Shown here: in pieces, positions 4,052 to 5,102 of the stretch
Layout: each line of letters opens with the position of its first letter
How positions within the stretch are numbered: position 1 is the first letter of the stretch
NCBI GenBank assembly: GCA_938004115.1
Contig: CALKWS010000011.1
Span: 1-5,102, forward strand
Direction of reading: 5' to 3'
Length of the DNA: 5,102 nucleotides
DNA from: an uncultured Ruaniaceae bacterium
GTDB taxonomy: Bacteria > Actinomycetota > Actinomycetes > Actinomycetales > Beutenbergiaceae
Notes under the pieces: model-generated
The model's input: the letters and a program-made list of their open reading frames with translations, nothing else
Database searches by the model: none
Told to the model about the DNA's origin: nothing
Position numbers and translations under genes: made by a program

Positions 4052-5102
4052 ACCTGGTTCCCGAGTTTGAATCCGCGGTCGGCCCCCTCGGCGCGGGTGT
4101 AGGAGAAGCCGTCGGCGCCGATGGTCACGTCCATCTCCTTGGACTCGGTGCGTTCGATCAGCGGGACGGGGTCACCGTCCAGGTCCAGCACGGTGGAGGC
4201 CTCGGTGTACCAGGACGGCACCACCGGGTTGCCCCACCAGTCCCGGCGCTGGTTGTCGTGTACGTCCCAGGACACCAGCGGGTTGTCCGGGTCCCCGGTG
4301 TAGTAGTCCTGGGTGTAGATCTCCACCCGGTGCCCGTCCGGGTCGCGCAGGTACAGGTAGAAGGCGTTGGAGACCCCGTGCCGGCCGGGACCGCGTTCGA
4401 TGCAGTCCGAGCGCCGTAACGCCCCGAGCTTGTCGCAGATCGCCAGGATGTTGTGCTTCTCGTGCGTGGCCAGGGCGATGTGGTGCATCCGCGGGCCGTC
4501 GCCGCCGGTCAGCGCGGTGTCGTGCACGGTGTGCTTGCGGGCGAACCAGGCGGCGTAGGTGGTGCCCGCGGAGTCCCTGATGTCCTCGGTGCGTTTGAAC
4601 CCCAGCGCCTCCAGATAGCGGGCACCGGCGTCCACGTCCGGGTAGACCTGGTTGAAGTGGTCCAGCCGCACCAGCGCGCCGGGTCCGTACAACTCGTAGT
4701 TCCAGGTCAGGCGTTCGGTGTGGGTGGTGTCGTAGAAGAACTCGTAGGTGAACCCCAGCGGGTCCTGCACCCGTACCGCGTCGCCGATGCCGCGGACGAA
4801 GCCGCCGGGCTCCCGCCGTACCGGGCAGCCCAGGTCGCGGTAGTAGGCCTCGGCGGCATCCACCTGGGCCGCATCGCGCACCCGGAACGCCAGTGCCGCC
4901 GCGGCAGCCACCGGGCCGCGGCGCAGCACCAGGTTGTGGTGGATGAACTCCTCGAAGGTGCGCAGGTAGATCGCCTCGTCGTCCTCATGGGTCACCACCA
5001 GGCCCAGCACGTCCACGTAGAACTGCCGGGCCGCGGCCAGGTCGGTGACGACCAGTTCGGCGTAGGCCGCGCGCAGCACGTCCGGTGCCGGCAGGTCGGT
5101 GG
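4048..5102 (-). CDS. hpaD: 3,4-dihydroxyphenylacetate (homoprotocatechuate) 2,3-dioxygenase, 5' end outside window
   Basis: This is a type I extradiol (VOC-fold) ring-cleavage enzyme that opens 3,4-dihydroxyphenylacetate with O2 to 5-carboxymethyl-2-hydroxymuconate semialdehyde, in the cytosol. GTG at 5077-5079 is an internal valine: the frame continues to the edge as TDLPAPD, matching the PAPD segment near the N-terminus of the Brevibacterium fuscum enzyme, so the true start should lie roughly 20 bp beyond the window. Counting from that valine, two VOC domains span about 5-118 and 135-260, with a conserved C-terminal tail ending in GFKLGN. Metal ligands H141, H200 and E253 correspond to H155, H214 and E267 of the B. 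fuscum enzyme. The second-shell residues N143, W178, H186 (acid/base, H200 there), R229, H234, Y243 and R279 are all present. Iron or manganese could be the metal, since the Mn enzyme MndD uses the same ligands. TGA overlaps the next gene's ATG. Confidence 0.96.
   Translation of the reverse strand, partial: TDLPAPDVLRAAYAELVVTDLAAARQFYVDVLGLVVTHEDDEAIYLRTFEEFIHHNLVLRRGPVAAAAALAFRVRDAAQVDAAEAYYRDLGCPVRREPGGFVRGIGDAVRVQDPLGFTYEFFYDTTHTERLTWNYELYGPGALVRLDHFNQVYPDVDAGARYLEALGFKRTEDIRDSAGTTYAAWFARKHTVHDTALTGGDGPRMHHIALATHEKHNILAICDKLGALRRSDCIERGPGRHGVSNAFYLYLRDPDGHRVEIYTQDYYTGDPDNPLVSWDVHDNQRRDWWGNPVVPSWYTEASTVLDLDGDPVPLIERTESKEMDVTIGADGFSYTRAEGADRGFKLGNQV

Noticed and set aside
2534..4102. Several long plus-strand reading frames opposite the ThDP gene
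   Set aside because: They are antisense shadows of a gene with full family motifs; composition is Arg/Gly/Pro/His-rich and no ribosome site or domain was seen.
5077..5079. GTG as the start of the dioxygenase
   Set aside because: The frame continues to the window edge as TDLPAPD, matching the conserved N-terminus of known homologues; the start is outside the window.

Overview
The window is about 70% GC with strong G/C preference at third codon positions, few spacers and dense coding. Together with the protein families present, this points to a high-GC actinomycete. The best clue is the extradiol dioxygenase at the right edge, which looks very much like the homoprotocatechuate 2,3-dioxygenases of Brevibacterium and Arthrobacter (Micrococcales). 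The genus cannot be fixed from the sequence alone.

Layout, left to right. (1) 1-1003, plus strand: a cation diffusion facilitator (CDF) metal transporter whose start lies left of the window; its histidine-rich cytoplasmic N-terminus is visible as a short tandem repeat. (2) 1041-1517, minus: a small zinc-dependent nucleoside/guanine deaminase-like protein, convergent with the transporter. (3) 1518-1606: a short divergent control region with repeated 9-mers, an inverted repeat and a strong Shine-Dalgarno site. (4) 1607-2260, plus: a GntR-family regulator with an FCD ligand domain. (5) 2261-2338: a convergent spacer with a 17-bp tandem repeat and weak hairpins. (6) 2339-4051, minus: a thiamine-diphosphate (ThDP) dependent enzyme of the decarboxylase/acetolactate synthase superfamily. 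(7) 4048-5102, minus: 3,4-dihydroxyphenylacetate (homoprotocatechuate) 2,3-dioxygenase, running off the right edge. Its stop codon overlaps the ThDP enzyme start in ATGA.

Genes 6 and 7 are the tail of an aromatic catabolism operon that enters from the right. The dioxygenase opens the ring of homoprotocatechuate, the central intermediate of 4-hydroxyphenylacetate and tyramine breakdown. The GntR/FCD protein is a reasonable candidate local regulator. The ThDP enzyme is not a step of the textbook homoprotocatechuate meta pathway, so its tight coupling to the dioxygenase is the main biological question here. It may make the pathway substrate from an aryl-pyruvate, or process a 2-oxo acid or aldehyde product. 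The transporter and deaminase look unrelated to this pathway.

The most striking structural oddity is a pair of near-identical 18-bp palindromic repeats (3434-3451 and 3503-3520). They sit in frame inside the ThDP gene, in the linker between its first two domains, and look like a small repeat element tolerated in coding sequence. No tRNA, rRNA, CRISPR array, transposase or phage gene was seen.
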